Positions 29,854-41,503 of a DNA stretch of 64,000 bases are shown piece by piece. Numbering within the stretch: position 1 is the first letter of the stretch; each line of letters opens with the position of its first letter. Source of the stretch: Massilia sp. W12. Lineage in GTDB: Bacteria > Pseudomonadota > Gammaproteobacteria > Burkholderiales > Burkholderiaceae_D. The stretch spans positions 5,958,857 through 6,022,856 of the forward strand of contig NZ_CP147776.1 of assembly GCF_037300705.1 (NCBI RefSeq), given 5' to 3'. The position numbers and the translations under genes are program-made. A model generated the notes under the pieces. The model saw only the letters and a list, made by a program, of their open reading frames with translations, was not told where the DNA came from and searched no databases.

Positions 29854-29886
29854 CGCAAGCCGATTGGGGTCGGCTTGCGTTTTTTT
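29854..29886 (+). terminator. Intrinsic terminator after the metalloprotease
   Basis: A perfect 10-bp stem CGCAAGCCGA (29854-29863) and TCGGCTTGCG (29870-29879), loop TTGGGG, is followed by seven T. It lies 47 bp past the stop codon. Confidence 0.92.
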
Positions 29887-30019
29887 ATTGGCGGCAGCAC
29901 TGAGGCGGCACAGTCAGGTAAACAGCCGTAATCGGCAAAATGGTCTTGCACTGCTATATTTTCTGCACCTGCCGGGCGATCTGGCAGCCTGGCAATGCAG
30001 TGTTAGACAAGGAGGCAAG

Positions 30020-30610
30020 ATGAGCATTCACAACACAGAATTTTTACGGGATCCGGTCGGGTTTTTAGGCTCGAAAGCGATTGCCTTTTCCAGCGTTGGC
30101 GCCCAGTCGGGCTTGAATCGCTGGGTGCTTGAGGCTGAGGGCGATATTCCTCCAATCATGTTGCGGATCGCCAAGGAGTCAGATAAAGATACCTTCCCCG
30201 CGTATTACCTGCCTTATCAAACCAATTCCTCATGCCAGATCCAGCTTGGCGATCAGGCCAGCTTCATGTTCACCCCGCCACTGACCGGCTGTACTTTTGT
30301 GATTGATAAAAAATGGTTCACCCCCATGGTCGCGCACTACAACTACCAAACCGAAAAAGGCGACATTGATCAAGATCAGATCAATCAAAATGTGAGAAGC
30401 GATTTTGGCCCGGCCACCTCCGGCAAGATTTTTGTCAGCGCCAACTATTACCCGGTGACCAAGAGCGACTATGTGCCAGAGGATGAAGACGCGCAAAACC
30501 ATCGTTTATATGTGGTCGGCGTGCGCGGTAAAACCGGTTGGACAATGTACCGCATGAAACATGATCCGTTTAGCGGCGAGATCAAAGAGGCGCCCAGCAA
30601 GATTAATTGA
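30020..30610 (+). CDS. Hypothetical protein (196 aa)
   Basis: I do not recognise the family. The start at 30020 has GGAGG a few bases upstream; the longer frame begins inside the preceding terminator and is rejected. The protein lacks a signal peptide and membrane segments. It looks like an all-beta soluble protein with segments such as MLRIAKESDKDTFPAYYLPY, CTFVIDKKWFTPMVAHYNY and KIFVSANYYPVTKSDYVPED. The C-terminus (LYVVGVRGKTGWTMYRM) may be a final beta sheet. It stands alone between the metalloprotease terminator and a repeat region. Confidence 0.7.
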   Translation: MSIHNTEFLRDPVGFLGSKAIAFSSVGAQSGLNRWVLEAEGDIPPIMLRIAKESDKDTFPAYYLPYQTNSSCQIQLGDQASFMFTPPLTGCTFVIDKKWFTPMVAHYNYQTEKGDIDQDQINQNVRSDFGPATSGKIFVSANYYPVTKSDYVPEDEDAQNHRLYVVGVRGKTGWTMYRMKHDPFSGEIKEAPSKIN

Positions 30611-30645
30611 GGGCAGCTATTCAGCCGAATTCAGGCCAAAAAACG

Positions 30646-30684
30646 CAGGCTGGGTTGAGCGCAGCGACAACCCGGCGTCCGACA
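30646..30684. repeat. Dispersed intergenic repeat element
   Basis: A GGGTTGAGCGCAGCG...CAACCCGGCGTCCG stretch, which folds back on itself through GGGTTG and CAACCC. A related copy lies at 34743-34777 (CAAGCGCAGCGCCAACCCGG). Repeats of this kind are common between genes in beta-proteobacteria; the function is unknown. Confidence 0.5.
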
Positions 30685-30825
30685 GCAGTGGATCAACAAA
30701 GGAATTTGCGGGAGGGATAAGCAATATGGGCCGCAAACGTTCAAATACCGTGACTGTTCAGCCTTCATAAGGATGGACGAAGCAGATTCCGTTCGCCCTG
30801 AGCCTGTCGAAGGGCATGGTTGGTC

Positions 30826-30984
30826 ATGGTTCGACAAGCTCAACACGAACGGCAAAACCGTGGTTCGACAAGCTCACCACGAACGGCAAAACCGTGGTTC
30901 GACAAGCTCACCACGAACGGCAAAACCGTGGCTCGACAAGCTCACCACGAACGGCAAAACCGTGGCTCGACAAGCCCGGCACAA
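30826..30984. repeat. 34-bp tandem repeat, 4.7 copies
   Basis: Unit GTGGTTCGACAAGCTCACCA plus CGAACGGCAAAACC, with copies starting at 30826, 30860, 30894, 30928 and a partial one at 30962. The copies are almost identical, differing at single positions. The sequence TTCGACAAGCTC-CACGAACGG is one arm of a palindromic repeat; the other arm, GTTCGCCCTGAGCCTGTCGA, lies just upstream at 30791-30810. There is no spacer variation, so this is not a CRISPR array. It sits between convergent genes in a 477-bp region that otherwise holds nothing I recognise. Confidence 0.9.
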
Positions 30985-31087
30985 TGAAGCTGCAACCCGA
31001 TATAAACCGACTTGTTAGTGCAGTGGCTGAATAGATGCCAAATACCTTGAAAAAATCCCCTGAATAGCTGCGTAAGAGGCTGAATAG

Positions 31088-32071
31088 TTAGGTCAACGCC
31101 TTGTAAAGATTAAAAATACTCACCACAGAAATCAATGAGCCAACCAGGATCAGCAGTGTTTTGGTTTGGAATTTACTGCATAAATAAGCAGCGAAAGGCG
31201 CGGCAAACAAGCCGCCGATCACCAGACCGGCCACCACCATCCAGGGGCCAAAGCCAACCAGCGCAGTGAACGTGATGGCGCTGACCAGGGTCAGGAAAAA
31301 CTCAGCAAAATTCACGGTGCCAATCGTGGTGCGCGGATCTTGCCCGGTGCCCACCAGAGTGGTGGTGACAACCGGCCCCCAGCCGCCGCCGCCGGTAGCA
31401 TCCACAAATCCGCCAAACAAAGCCAACTTGGCGATATGTTTGGGTTCTTTTTTTGCGGCGACCACTTTTTTGAACACCTTGCTCAGAATATACAAGCCCA
31501 TGCAAAGCAAATAAGCGGCAATGAAAGGCTTGATCGCGGCCCCATCAATGCTGGTCAAAATGTAGGCTCCAAGAATGACGCCTGTCATCCCGGGCAGCAA
31601 TAATTTCAAGAACAGCTTCTTATTCACATTGCCAAACTTGGCATGGGAGATGCCGGATACCCCGGTGGTGAATACTTCCGCCACATGCACGCTGGCGCTC
31701 GCCACGGCGGGGCTGACGCCGCTGGCCATTAAAAAGCTGGTCGAGGTGATGCCATACGCCATGCCTAAAGCGCCATCCACCACCTGGGCCAGCAAGCCGA
31801 CCGCAAGCGCGCTCCAAAACACCGGGCTGTGCAGGGCTTCGCTCAGCATGGCTTTTGCTGCATGCACGCCATTGTCAAACAACAGCACCAGCGCATAGCC
31901 GCACAGCAAGAGCAACGATGCAGTGGCCAGCCAGACCGCGACTTTGATGGTGCGGCTTGAGGCATCTGCCAGGGCAATATTTTCGACCGCCCGCTCCAGT
32001 GGCGGCAGGCCAAGCTTTTGATGTTCCGCATTCAGCGCGTTTTCGCTGTAATCCCAATCCCGCAATTTCAT
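31088..32071 (-). CDS. TauE/SafE family anion exporter
   Basis: The 327-aa integral membrane protein belongs to the sulfite exporter TauE/SafE (DUF81) family, which moves sulfonates, sulfite or related organic anions across the inner membrane. The family repeat is visible as GLLAQVVDGALGMAYGITST and again as GGFVDATGGGGWGPVVTTTL, the two halves of an inverted topology with about eight helices. The N-terminal ~45 residues are a soluble extension before the first helix (WLATASLLLLCGYALVLL). The start at 32071 has AGGAG seven bases upstream. It is monocistronic, and the substrate cannot be read from the sequence. Confidence 0.85.
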   Translation of the reverse strand: MKLRDWDYSENALNAEHQKLGLPPLERAVENIALADASSRTIKVAVWLATASLLLLCGYALVLLFDNGVHAAKAMLSEALHSPVFWSALAVGLLAQVVDGALGMAYGITSTSFLMASGVSPAVASASVHVAEVFTTGVSGISHAKFGNVNKKLFLKLLLPGMTGVILGAYILTSIDGAAIKPFIAAYLLCMGLYILSKVFKKVVAAKKEPKHIAKLALFGGFVDATGGGGWGPVVTTTLVGTGQDPRTTIGTVNFAEFFLTLVSAITFTALVGFGPWMVVAGLVIGGLFAAPFAAYLCSKFQTKTLLILVGSLISVVSIFNLYKALT

Positions 32072-32193
32072 CTGGACTCCTCGCATAGTGAAGCCACATT
32101 AGAAAAGAATTCGTCCAGATTGGAAAATAATATTAGTGCAGTTGTAAATTACTTATTGGCATATGGGGCATGCAGGCGGGCGCAATCTCCAAA

Positions 32194-32216
32194 GGGTGGG
32201 ACGGACTGTCCCACCC
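32194..32216 (-). terminator. Hairpin terminator after the PEP-CTERM gene
   Basis: Arms GGGTGGGAC (32194-32202) and GTCCCACCC (32208-32216) form a 9-bp stem with a five-base loop, nine bases past the stop at 32225. The T tract on the minus strand is short (TTT). Confidence 0.65.
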
Positions 32217-32224
32217 TCAGATCA

Positions 32225-33205
32225 TCAAGCCTGCTGACGGCGGCGGCGCGCCAAGGCGATCAGACCTGACAAGCCGGCGCCCAGCATGGCCCAGGTTTCT
32301 GCTTCCGGCACCGGGGTTTGCACAAACGCCAAATGGTAAGGACTGTCACGGTAGGAGAGGCTGTGACGCTGCACCAGCTCCAAGTTTGAATTCAGCAATG
32401 AAATATTGCTGGAGCGGTCAGCAATCGCCAGCATGCCTTGGTCATTCACATCAATATCGGTCATGAAACCGCCGAAATTGATCTGTTTCTTGAGCGCGCC
32501 TTGCGCATCATATTGCGCCAAACCGCCATACATATCGACCGCAAATAAATTCCCGCTGCGATCCACTGCCACGCCGCGCGCATCGTAATTGCCGGACAGA
32601 TTGATGGTTTTCAGCAAGCGCAGGCTGTTCGGGTCATACACATCGACATTTCCATTCAGCGCATACAGCAAGCCATTGCGGCCAACTGTCAGGTCGGTGT
32701 AGGAGCGGTTGGTGGCGAAGCGGCTGCTTTCGCCATTTTTCAGATTGAACATCACGATGCCGGAAGCTTCGCCGCCGCTATAGGTGAACATATCGCTGAC
32801 GAAAACAGAATTGCCATATACGCCGATGCCGCCATAGCTGATATTGTTGACGGTGCTCCAGCCATTCATGCCCAGATTGGATTTGATGCTGCCATTATTG
32901 CTGTCAAGGCTGGTCATGCGCGGCGTGAATGTGCCATTGAACATGTGCACCACACCTTTTTCACCCATCGCCACGCCACGCAAACTGTGGAAACCATCAG
33001 CAAAATCCGGCGTATCAAAGACTTGCACAGTGCGCCCATCTTGGCCCATTTCACGTAATTTTCCGTTGGATAAATCAGATACCAGCAGATTCCCGTTTTG
33101 CACTGCTGCCGCGTGGCTTGCAAGCGCGCTGACAGCAAGCGCTGCGCCGAGTGCGTATTTGAACAGAGAAGAGGAAATTTTTTGGAAGTGAAAAGGCTTA
33201 GTCAT
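32225..33205 (-). CDS. PEP-CTERM sorted, propeller-like secreted protein
   Basis: The 326-aa protein has a signal peptide (FKYALGAALAVSALASHAAA) and a body of NHL/propeller-like repeats (GNLLVSDLSNGKLREM, GVAMGEKGVVHMFNG, GVAVDRSGNLFAVDMYGG, IDVNDQGMLAIADRSS). The C-terminus is a PEP-CTERM sorting tag: VPEAETWAMLGAGLSGLIAL followed by an Arg cluster. Such tags are cleaved by an exosortase, and the proteins often take part in exopolysaccharide-linked surface structures. The tag reads VPEAE instead of the most common VPEPS. The start at 33205 has AGGAG upstream; the codon before it is TTG. No exosortase gene lies in the window. Confidence 0.88.
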   Translation of the reverse strand: MTKPFHFQKISSSLFKYALGAALAVSALASHAAAVQNGNLLVSDLSNGKLREMGQDGRTVQVFDTPDFADGFHSLRGVAMGEKGVVHMFNGTFTPRMTSLDSNNGSIKSNLGMNGWSTVNNISYGGIGVYGNSVFVSDMFTYSGGEASGIVMFNLKNGESSRFATNRSYTDLTVGRNGLLYALNGNVDVYDPNSLRLLKTINLSGNYDARGVAVDRSGNLFAVDMYGGLAQYDAQGALKKQINFGGFMTDIDVNDQGMLAIADRSSNISLLNSNLELVQRHSLSYRDSPYHLAFVQTPVPEAETWAMLGAGLSGLIALARRRRQQA

Positions 33206-33305
33206 CAAAGCTCCTGAGGTGGGTGGTGAAGGGATGTGCTAAGCCGTTATTATACTTTTAGTGGATTTTTAATGATAGTTTTTAAATGTATTTAATGAAT
33301 GTATT

Positions 33306-33833
33306 CTATTCTGATGCCTTCAGCGTGGCACACAGTACTTTTTGCATTACCCGGTTTTCATGCCGTCCATCTTCCATTTCAAACCAGGTTTGCCCGACGT
33401 CCTGCCAGCCATGGCGTGCATAAAAACGCAAAGCGCCATGGTTGCCGGCCCAGGCGCGCAGCCAGATCAGATCGGCGCCCATGGCGCGTGCACACTCTTC
33501 GCTCGCCTGCAACAGCGCCGCGCCCAAGCCCTGGCCGGTGAAGCAGCGCAGAAAATACAGACGTTCCAATTCGCAGCGTTGCCCTCCATCTTGCTGCTGC
33601 AAGGGGCTGAGTTGGGCAAAGCCTTGCAATGCATCGCCATCGCATAAGAGCAAAACAGTTTGTGTGCGCAGCAAATCCTGCATCGCTGCAAGGCTGTAAG
33701 TTGTTTGCACATGACGCGCGATGACGGGATAAATGCCTTTGTAAGCATAGGCTTCGAGAAAAACCTGGGTCGCCAGAACGCTCAGGCAAAAGGCGTCATC
33801 CGGCGCAGCGGGACGGATCTGAAAGGTCTTCAT
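33306..33833 (-). CDS. GNAT family N-acetyltransferase
   Basis: A 175-aa single GNAT domain. It begins MKTFQIRPAAPDDAFCLSVL. The acetyl-CoA binding motif A is FTGQGLGAALLQASEECARA, and the C-terminal part reads NHGALRFYARHGWQDVGQTW, as in small-molecule or protein N-terminal acetyltransferases. The start at 33833 lies inside the end of the upstream GNAT gene (38-bp overlap), so the two are translationally coupled. The acceptor substrate is unknown. Confidence 0.85.
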   Translation of the reverse strand: MKTFQIRPAAPDDAFCLSVLATQVFLEAYAYKGIYPVIARHVQTTYSLAAMQDLLRTQTVLLLCDGDALQGFAQLSPLQQQDGGQRCELERLYFLRCFTGQGLGAALLQASEECARAMGADLIWLRAWAGNHGALRFYARHGWQDVGQTWFEMEDGRHENRVMQKVLCATLKASE

Positions 33834-34677
33834 TGGCTTGGCCTTGTAATAAAAATTGCTGCATGGGGTGGCGGCTAAAGCCGGCCTCTGCGCAAGCCAG
33901 GCCGCCCAGGTCATCTCTTTGCAAGAGGCTGATGCGTGCGCTGTGTAGCGGGTAGTGTGCGCGCAAAAGCGTCAACAGGCGCGCCGCTGCCGCTTGCTGC
34001 GGGTCGTCTTGCAAGATGCTGAGCAAGAGCAGCTCTTGCCCCTGGCAGCGGAATACAATCTGGGCATGCTCCAGGCGCCAGGCCTGTAAGCCCTCTTGTT
34101 GCGGGCGCAGGCAGGCGGGCAGGGTTTGCAAAGGAATTCCGTCAAGACGGCGTTCCACTTGTTCCAGCCAGGCAAATGCCTCAGGCAGGGATGGGGACAG
34201 AATTTCAGGCGGCAGCCCGGCAGAAATCCCGCCAAGCGCTGGCGCATGCCAACCAGACAGGATGTGGCTTTGCCGCATGCCATGTTTTTGATACAGCGCC
34301 AGTGCGCGTTGATTCGCGCAGACCACTTCCAGCTCAATTGCTTGGCCCGCTTGTCTGGCGCGCGCTTGCCAATCTTGCAGCAGCGCCGCTGCCGCGCCAT
34401 TTCCACGCGCAGCCGGCAGCGCGCCCATCATCGCCAAGCGCCAGCTGGCGCGCTGCTGACGCGGCGCGACCAGGGCAAAGGCGCAGGGCGCGCCGTTTTG
34501 CAAGGCAATGCGTGAATGTGCAAGATTAATCGCCTGGCGTGCGATAAAGCTTGGCCAATTCACATTCGCTAGCTGCAGTGGAATCAAGTAATCATCAAAC
34601 GCGGCACACGCCAGCGCATGCAATTCGGCAGCGGGAATGCGGTCTGCAGCGAGCAGTTGGAATGACGTAAGGGACAT
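33796..34677 (-). CDS. GNAT family N-acetyltransferase, two-domain
   Basis: The 293-aa protein has an N-terminal GNAT domain (MMGALPAARGNGAAAALLQD as the acetyl-CoA loop and NQRALALYQKHGMRQSHIL as the C-terminal part, ends ~145). A second, degenerate half follows (LRPQQEGLQAWRLEHAQIVF... to GFSRHPMQQFLL) that resembles a GNAT fold without the pyrophosphate-binding loop. AAGGAG lies nine bases before the ATG. It overlaps the smaller GNAT gene downstream by 38 bp. The reaction and substrate are not evident. Confidence 0.8.
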   Translation of the reverse strand: MSLTSFQLLAADRIPAAELHALACAAFDDYLIPLQLANVNWPSFIARQAINLAHSRIALQNGAPCAFALVAPRQQRASWRLAMMGALPAARGNGAAAALLQDWQARARQAGQAIELEVVCANQRALALYQKHGMRQSHILSGWHAPALGGISAGLPPEILSPSLPEAFAWLEQVERRLDGIPLQTLPACLRPQQEGLQAWRLEHAQIVFRCQGQELLLLSILQDDPQQAAAARLLTLLRAHYPLHSARISLLQRDDLGGLACAEAGFSRHPMQQFLLQGQANEDLSDPSRCAG

Positions 34678-34801
34678 ATCAACCGGCTCCTTAGCGAAAC
34701 GTGATAATCACAAAAGCCCCTGATTCAGCCACGAATGCCGGCTGTGCCAAGCGCAGCGCCAACCCGGCGTCCGGTTGCAAAATGCCGGATGCAGAATGAA
34801 G

Positions 34802-35224
34802 TTATTTTCCCTTATTCATAGGAGCTTGACAGCTGGAATCGGGGGCTTGCTGAATTGCTATCGCTTGTACCATGCTTTCTGCTGGATGCTGGGAAAAGTA
34901 TAAATAGTTCATTAAATCTTTATCGACAAAGCCAATGCTTTCCGGTGGAATGTTGGCATTGTAGTCCGCAATCATGGCGCGGGCTTTTGCCAAATTGCTT
35001 GGGCTGGGTTGGCCCCATTTGGCGCAGTAAGCTTCTGCTTTTGCAATATTCTGTTGCAAGGTATAGCTTGCATCAAACAGCCTGACCAAAGTGTCATGCA
35101 ATAAGCAGTTAACTATGTCCAGTGGAAAATCGGGCATGTCGCCGTCGCGCGGGTCGGCCAAAACCAAGGCTCCCAGTTCATCCGGATATTCAAGCAATTC
35201 ATCATTTTCGATGCGAATCAGCAT
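34802..35224 (-). CDS. Hypothetical protein, second gene of an overlapping pair
   Basis: This 140-aa acidic protein is unknown to me. It starts MLIRIENDELLEYPDELGAL and has a helical middle part (LQQNIAKAEAYCAKWGQPSP, AKARAMIADYNANIPPESIG). There is no signal peptide or membrane helix. Its ATG lies inside the 3' end of the upstream gene (7-bp overlap) with AAGGAT upstream, so the two are made together. The small size, overlap and lack of homology resemble effector/immunity or toxin/antitoxin pairs, but I see no toxin motif. Confidence 0.65.
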   Translation of the reverse strand: MLIRIENDELLEYPDELGALVLADPRDGDMPDFPLDIVNCLLHDTLVRLFDASYTLQQNIAKAEAYCAKWGQPSPSNLAKARAMIADYNANIPPESIGFVDKDLMNYLYFSQHPAESMVQAIAIQQAPDSSCQAPMNKGK

Positions 35225-35727
35225 AGGGTGATCCTTATTTGTTTAGCCAATTCATGCTCAAGAAGGTGTAGTTGTCCGTATGTCTTGAGCTCCTTTTCAG
35301 TGTATACCCAGGCAACTCCACCTGAGACATCCATTTGCGACATGAAGCGGAACTTATCTTGAATCGCTAAATGAATATCATGCGCCCGGTTGCGATATAC
35401 CCTGATTTTGGCTTTACGTGCAACCGGGCTGCGGGCATCCAGATCATCGGTCAACAGGTAAAATCCCAATACGGCGATTTGTGGCAAATCGGGCCTCAGC
35501 ATCTGTACCGCTTTTTGTGCGATGGCAAATGAGATCCGAACCGCATATGCGGGTTTGGCGATAGCAGAGTCCATGCTGCCACTGGCGTCGGTGAACTTTA
35601 AACCAACAACATATCCATCAATACCTGCAACTTTGTTGTAGCTGAGCATGACCATATAAGGTGTTTCATCCACCACAATGGCCTCTTGTTTTGTGCGAAC
35701 TTCATTGAGTAAGTGGTGTCCAGCCAT
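35218..35727 (-). CDS. Hypothetical protein, first gene of an overlapping pair
   Basis: The 169-aa protein is not recognised. It has segments TPYMVMLSYNKVAGIDGYVV, GLKFTDASGSMDSAIAKPAY and FRFMSQMDVSGGVAWVYTEK, probably an alpha/beta fold. AAGGGA lies seven bases before the ATG. It overlaps the following gene by 7 bp. AT content is higher than in neighbouring housekeeping genes, which hints at an accessory origin. Confidence 0.65.
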   Translation of the reverse strand: MAGHHLLNEVRTKQEAIVVDETPYMVMLSYNKVAGIDGYVVGLKFTDASGSMDSAIAKPAYAVRISFAIAQKAVQMLRPDLPQIAVLGFYLLTDDLDARSPVARKAKIRVYRNRAHDIHLAIQDKFRFMSQMDVSGGVAWVYTEKELKTYGQLHLLEHELAKQIRITLC

Positions 35728-35876
35728 GATTCAGTCCCTTAATCAAAGCATATTGTGATGAGACTGTTGCGCCGTTTCGGTGGAAGAACTGCTTGGGTTG
35801 AGTGCAACGCCAACAGAGCGCCAACATCGGTGGCGCAAGCAAGGCGCCAGAGTAATCTTAATCACGTGAAACATTC

Positions 35877-37115
35877 TCACGAAACAGCCATACGCAACAT
35901 GGCATGCAGCAGCACATTCGCCCCAGCTTCCAAATGCGCGGCTTGCGCATCTTCGATTTCATTGTGGCTGATGCCATCTTTGCAGGGCACAAAAATCATG
36001 CCGGCGGGCGCTACGCGTGCGGCGTAAATTGCATCGTGTCCCGCGCCGGAAACCACATCCATGGTGCTGTAGCCGAGTTGCGCAGTGGCTTGCCGCACCG
36101 CATCCACACATTCCGGGTGGAAGGGGCAGGGCGGATAATACGACACGCGCTCCAGACTGATTGATAAACCGCTGTCCGCAGCGGTGGCGGCGACAAAGGA
36201 GGTGATTTCCTGATGCATCTTGTCCAGCAATTCTTCATTCACATTGCGCAAATCAATCGAGAATTTGACTTGTCCCGGAATCACATTGCGGCTGTTGGGA
36301 AACACTTGCACGTAGCCCACCGTGCCGCGCCCGTAAGGCGGATAGCGGTTCGCTATCGCCACCGTTTCCTGCATGATGCGGGTGGCGATTTGCAGTGCAT
36401 CGCGGCGCAAATGCATGGGCGTCGGCCCGGCATGCGCCTCCATGCCCTGCACCACACAGTCATACCAGGAGAGACCCATCACCGCCGGCACCACGCCAAT
36501 CACCTTATCGGCGTCTTCCAGCACCGGGCCTTGTTCGATATGCGCCTCAAAATAGGCGCGCATCGGGTGCTGTCCCGGAATTTCGTCGCCCAGATAGCCG
36601 ATGCGGCGCAATTCATCCTCCACCCGCAAACCGGCCACATCTTTGGCGTCATAAGCATGCTGCAGCGAAAACGCGCCGCAAAACACGCCGGAACCCATCA
36701 TCACCGGCACAAAGCGCGAACCCTCTTCATTGGTCCAGAACGCGACTTCAATCGGCGCTTCAGTCTCAATCCCATGCTGGTTCAAGGTGCGCACCACTTC
36801 CAGCGCCGCCAGCACCCCATAATTGCCGTCAAACTTGCCGCCGGTAGGCTGCGTGTCGATATGGCTGCCGGCCACCACCGGCGGCAGATCCGGATTGCGG
36901 CCGGGACGGCGCATAAAGACATTGCCGATCTGGTCGATGCTGATCTGCAAACCTTCCGCACGGCCCCAGGCCAGCACCAAGTCGCGTCCCTGTTTATCCA
37001 AATCGCTCAAAGCCAGGCGCTTCACGCCGCCTTTTTCAGTGGCGCCAATCTGCGCCAGATCCATCAGCGCTTGCCACAGGCGGGCGCCGTCAATTTTCAA
37101 GTTGGCGATATCCAT
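35877..37115 (-). CDS. hyuC: N-carbamoyl-amino acid hydrolase / beta-ureidopropionase (M20 family)
   Basis: The 412-aa M20-type dizinc amidohydrolase splits N-carbamoyl-beta-alanine (or the thymine analogue) into the beta-amino acid, CO2 and ammonia, the last step of the pathway encoded here. Metal ligands are visible in GSHIDTQPTGGKFDGNYG (His and Asp), the EEGSRF Glu pair, HIEQGPVLE, and the C-terminal CKDGISHNEIE His. AAGGAGAGATGC precedes the ATG. It is the last gene of the operon, 11 bp after hydA. By sequence alone it could be an L-carbamoylase or allantoate hydrolase; the operon argues for beta-ureidopropionase. Confidence 0.88.
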   Translation of the reverse strand: MDIANLKIDGARLWQALMDLAQIGATEKGGVKRLALSDLDKQGRDLVLAWGRAEGLQISIDQIGNVFMRRPGRNPDLPPVVAGSHIDTQPTGGKFDGNYGVLAALEVVRTLNQHGIETEAPIEVAFWTNEEGSRFVPVMMGSGVFCGAFSLQHAYDAKDVAGLRVEDELRRIGYLGDEIPGQHPMRAYFEAHIEQGPVLEDADKVIGVVPAVMGLSWYDCVVQGMEAHAGPTPMHLRRDALQIATRIMQETVAIANRYPPYGRGTVGYVQVFPNSRNVIPGQVKFSIDLRNVNEELLDKMHQEITSFVAATAADSGLSISLERVSYYPPCPFHPECVDAVRQATAQLGYSTMDVVSGAGHDAIYAARVAPAGMIFVPCKDGISHNEIEDAQAAHLEAGANVLLHAMLRMAVS

Positions 37116-37126
37116 GCATCTCTCCT

Positions 37127-39836
<2,710 letters not shown>

Positions 39837-39849
<13 letters not shown>

Positions 39850-41204
39850 GTGATCGCCTCCTTGCTACGCAAATCCGAATCAATGGCGCGCGCGGCCAGC
39901 TTGCCGTCTTGCACCGCCTGTACTGTCAAGTCCTGTCCCGCAGTGCAATCGCCGCCGGCGTATACGCGCGGCAGGCTGCTGCGAAAATGCGCATCCACCG
40001 CCAGCTTGCCGCCGGCCAGACGCGCGCCGAGCTGTTGCGCGCCGGCGTCGAGTTGCTGCCCGACCGCTTTGAAGACGGCATCCGCATCCAGGGTGAAACT
40101 GCTGCCGGTATCCACCAGCTTGCCGTTTTCTTCCTTGGTGCGCGCAAACAGCATGCCGATGCACTTGCCATCTTGCAGCATGAGCGCTTCCGGGCGCGCC
40201 CAGGTGATGATCTGCACCTGATGCTGTTTCGCGATTTCCTGTTCATGCCAGGTCGCGCTCATCTGCGCCGCGCCGCGCCGATACACAATGCTGACCTGCT
40301 GCGCGCCCAGGCGCTTGAGTTGCACCGCGATATCAATCGCGGTATTGCCGGCCCCGATCACCAGCGCCTGTTTCGGCAAGGGCAGGCTGGATAAATCGCT
40401 GCTCTGGCGCAATTCGGCAATGTAATCAATCGCCGCCAACACCCCGCCGGCTTGCTCATCTTCCAAGCCCAGATTGCGGCTGTCGCCCAGACCTATGCCT
40501 AAAAACACGGCGTCATAATCGCGCTGCAAATCCGCCAGCTGCATATCGCGTCCCAATTCTTTGCCGCATTCCAGATCAATGCCGCCGATGCTCAAGACGA
40601 ATTCGACTTCCCTGGCGGCGAAATCGCCCGGCACTTTGTATTTGGCGATGCCGTATTCATTCAAGCCGCCGGGTTTGGCGTGGCGCTCAAAAATGCGCAC
40701 GCTGTGTCCCAGTCGCGCCAGCTCATGGGCGCAGGCGAGGCCAGCCGGGCCGGCCCCGACCACCGCCACTTTTTTGCCGCTGTCCGGCGCGCGCGTGAAG
40801 GGCGAAGCCGGCAGCGCAGCGGCATCCAGCGCATGGCGTTGCAATAAGCCGATTTTGATCGGCTCTTTTTCCTCGCCATGATTGCGCACGCACATGTCTT
40901 CACACAGCACTTCCGTGGGACAGACGCGGGCGCAACTGCCGCCCAGGATGTTTTGCTGCAAAATGGTGCGCGCCGCGCCATCCGCATTGCCATGCGCCAA
41001 TTGGCGGATAAAACCGGGCACATCAATCCCGGTCGGGCAAATACGGGTACAGGGCGCGTCATAACAATACAGACAGCGTTCAGCTTCAAGCAGCGCCTGG
41101 CGCTTGGACAGCGGCGGGGTCAAATCGCCGAACTGTTGCGCGAGCTGCTGCCCGTCCTGACCGCTGGCGGCGGCGCTGGGCAGGTGTTGCAAGGGTGTGC
41201 TCAT
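39837..41204 (-). CDS. preT: NAD-dependent dihydropyrimidine dehydrogenase subunit PreT
   Basis: The 455-aa flavoprotein subunit passes electrons from NADH to PreA. It belongs to the GltD-like family: the N-terminal Fe-S part has CLYCYDAPCTRICPTGID and GGSCARVCPTEVLCEDMC. The FAD site is KVAVVGAGPAGLACAHEL, the NAD site ALVIGAGNTAIDIAV, and the second FAD motif is RVYAGGDCTAGQDL. The start at 41204 has GGAG upstream; the longer frame to 41339 runs through the promoter region. It is the first gene of the four-gene pyrimidine operon. Confidence 0.94.
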
Positions 41205-41302
41205 CCGGGTCTCCACGGGAAATAGGCCAGACCAGGACTTCGCTGGCGACACCCGCAAAGGGGCTGGGCTGGCAGGGGGATTGTGATGACAAAAGCGTTT
41301 GC

Positions 41303-41317
41303 GCAGCAATTTGCTGC
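41303..41317. promoter_or_regulatory. Palindrome upstream of preT, candidate operator
   Basis: GCAGCAATTTGCTGC is a perfect 7-bp inverted repeat around a single T, about 100 bp upstream of the preT start. It lies between two related copies of CGTTTGCGCA (41295-41304 and 41329-41338). This is the layout of a regulator binding site, for example for a GntR or TetR-type repressor of pyrimidine catabolism. The regulator is not in the window. Confidence 0.4.
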
Positions 41318-41503
41318 ACTGCGGAAAACGTTTGCGCAATCGTTTGCTGTTGATTCAGTGTAGCGGAAAAAAAGCGCCGGTTGCATTTTTGCGCCAATAG
41401 TGGCTACGCTTTTTTGATATAAGGCTGTTGAAGATGCAACAGTGCAGGCCGGTGCGGCGCGGGCTTGGGGTGGCGCTGCCGCTGCAGCCCCGGGCGGCGT
41501 TTT

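Noticed and set aside
29864-30019. Longer N-terminus for the 196-aa hypothetical protein
   Set aside because: It would start inside the terminator of the previous gene; the GGAGG-supported ATG at 30020 is better.
30826-30984. Possible CRISPR array
   Set aside because: The units are contiguous with no variable spacers, and no cas gene is present; it is a simple tandem repeat.
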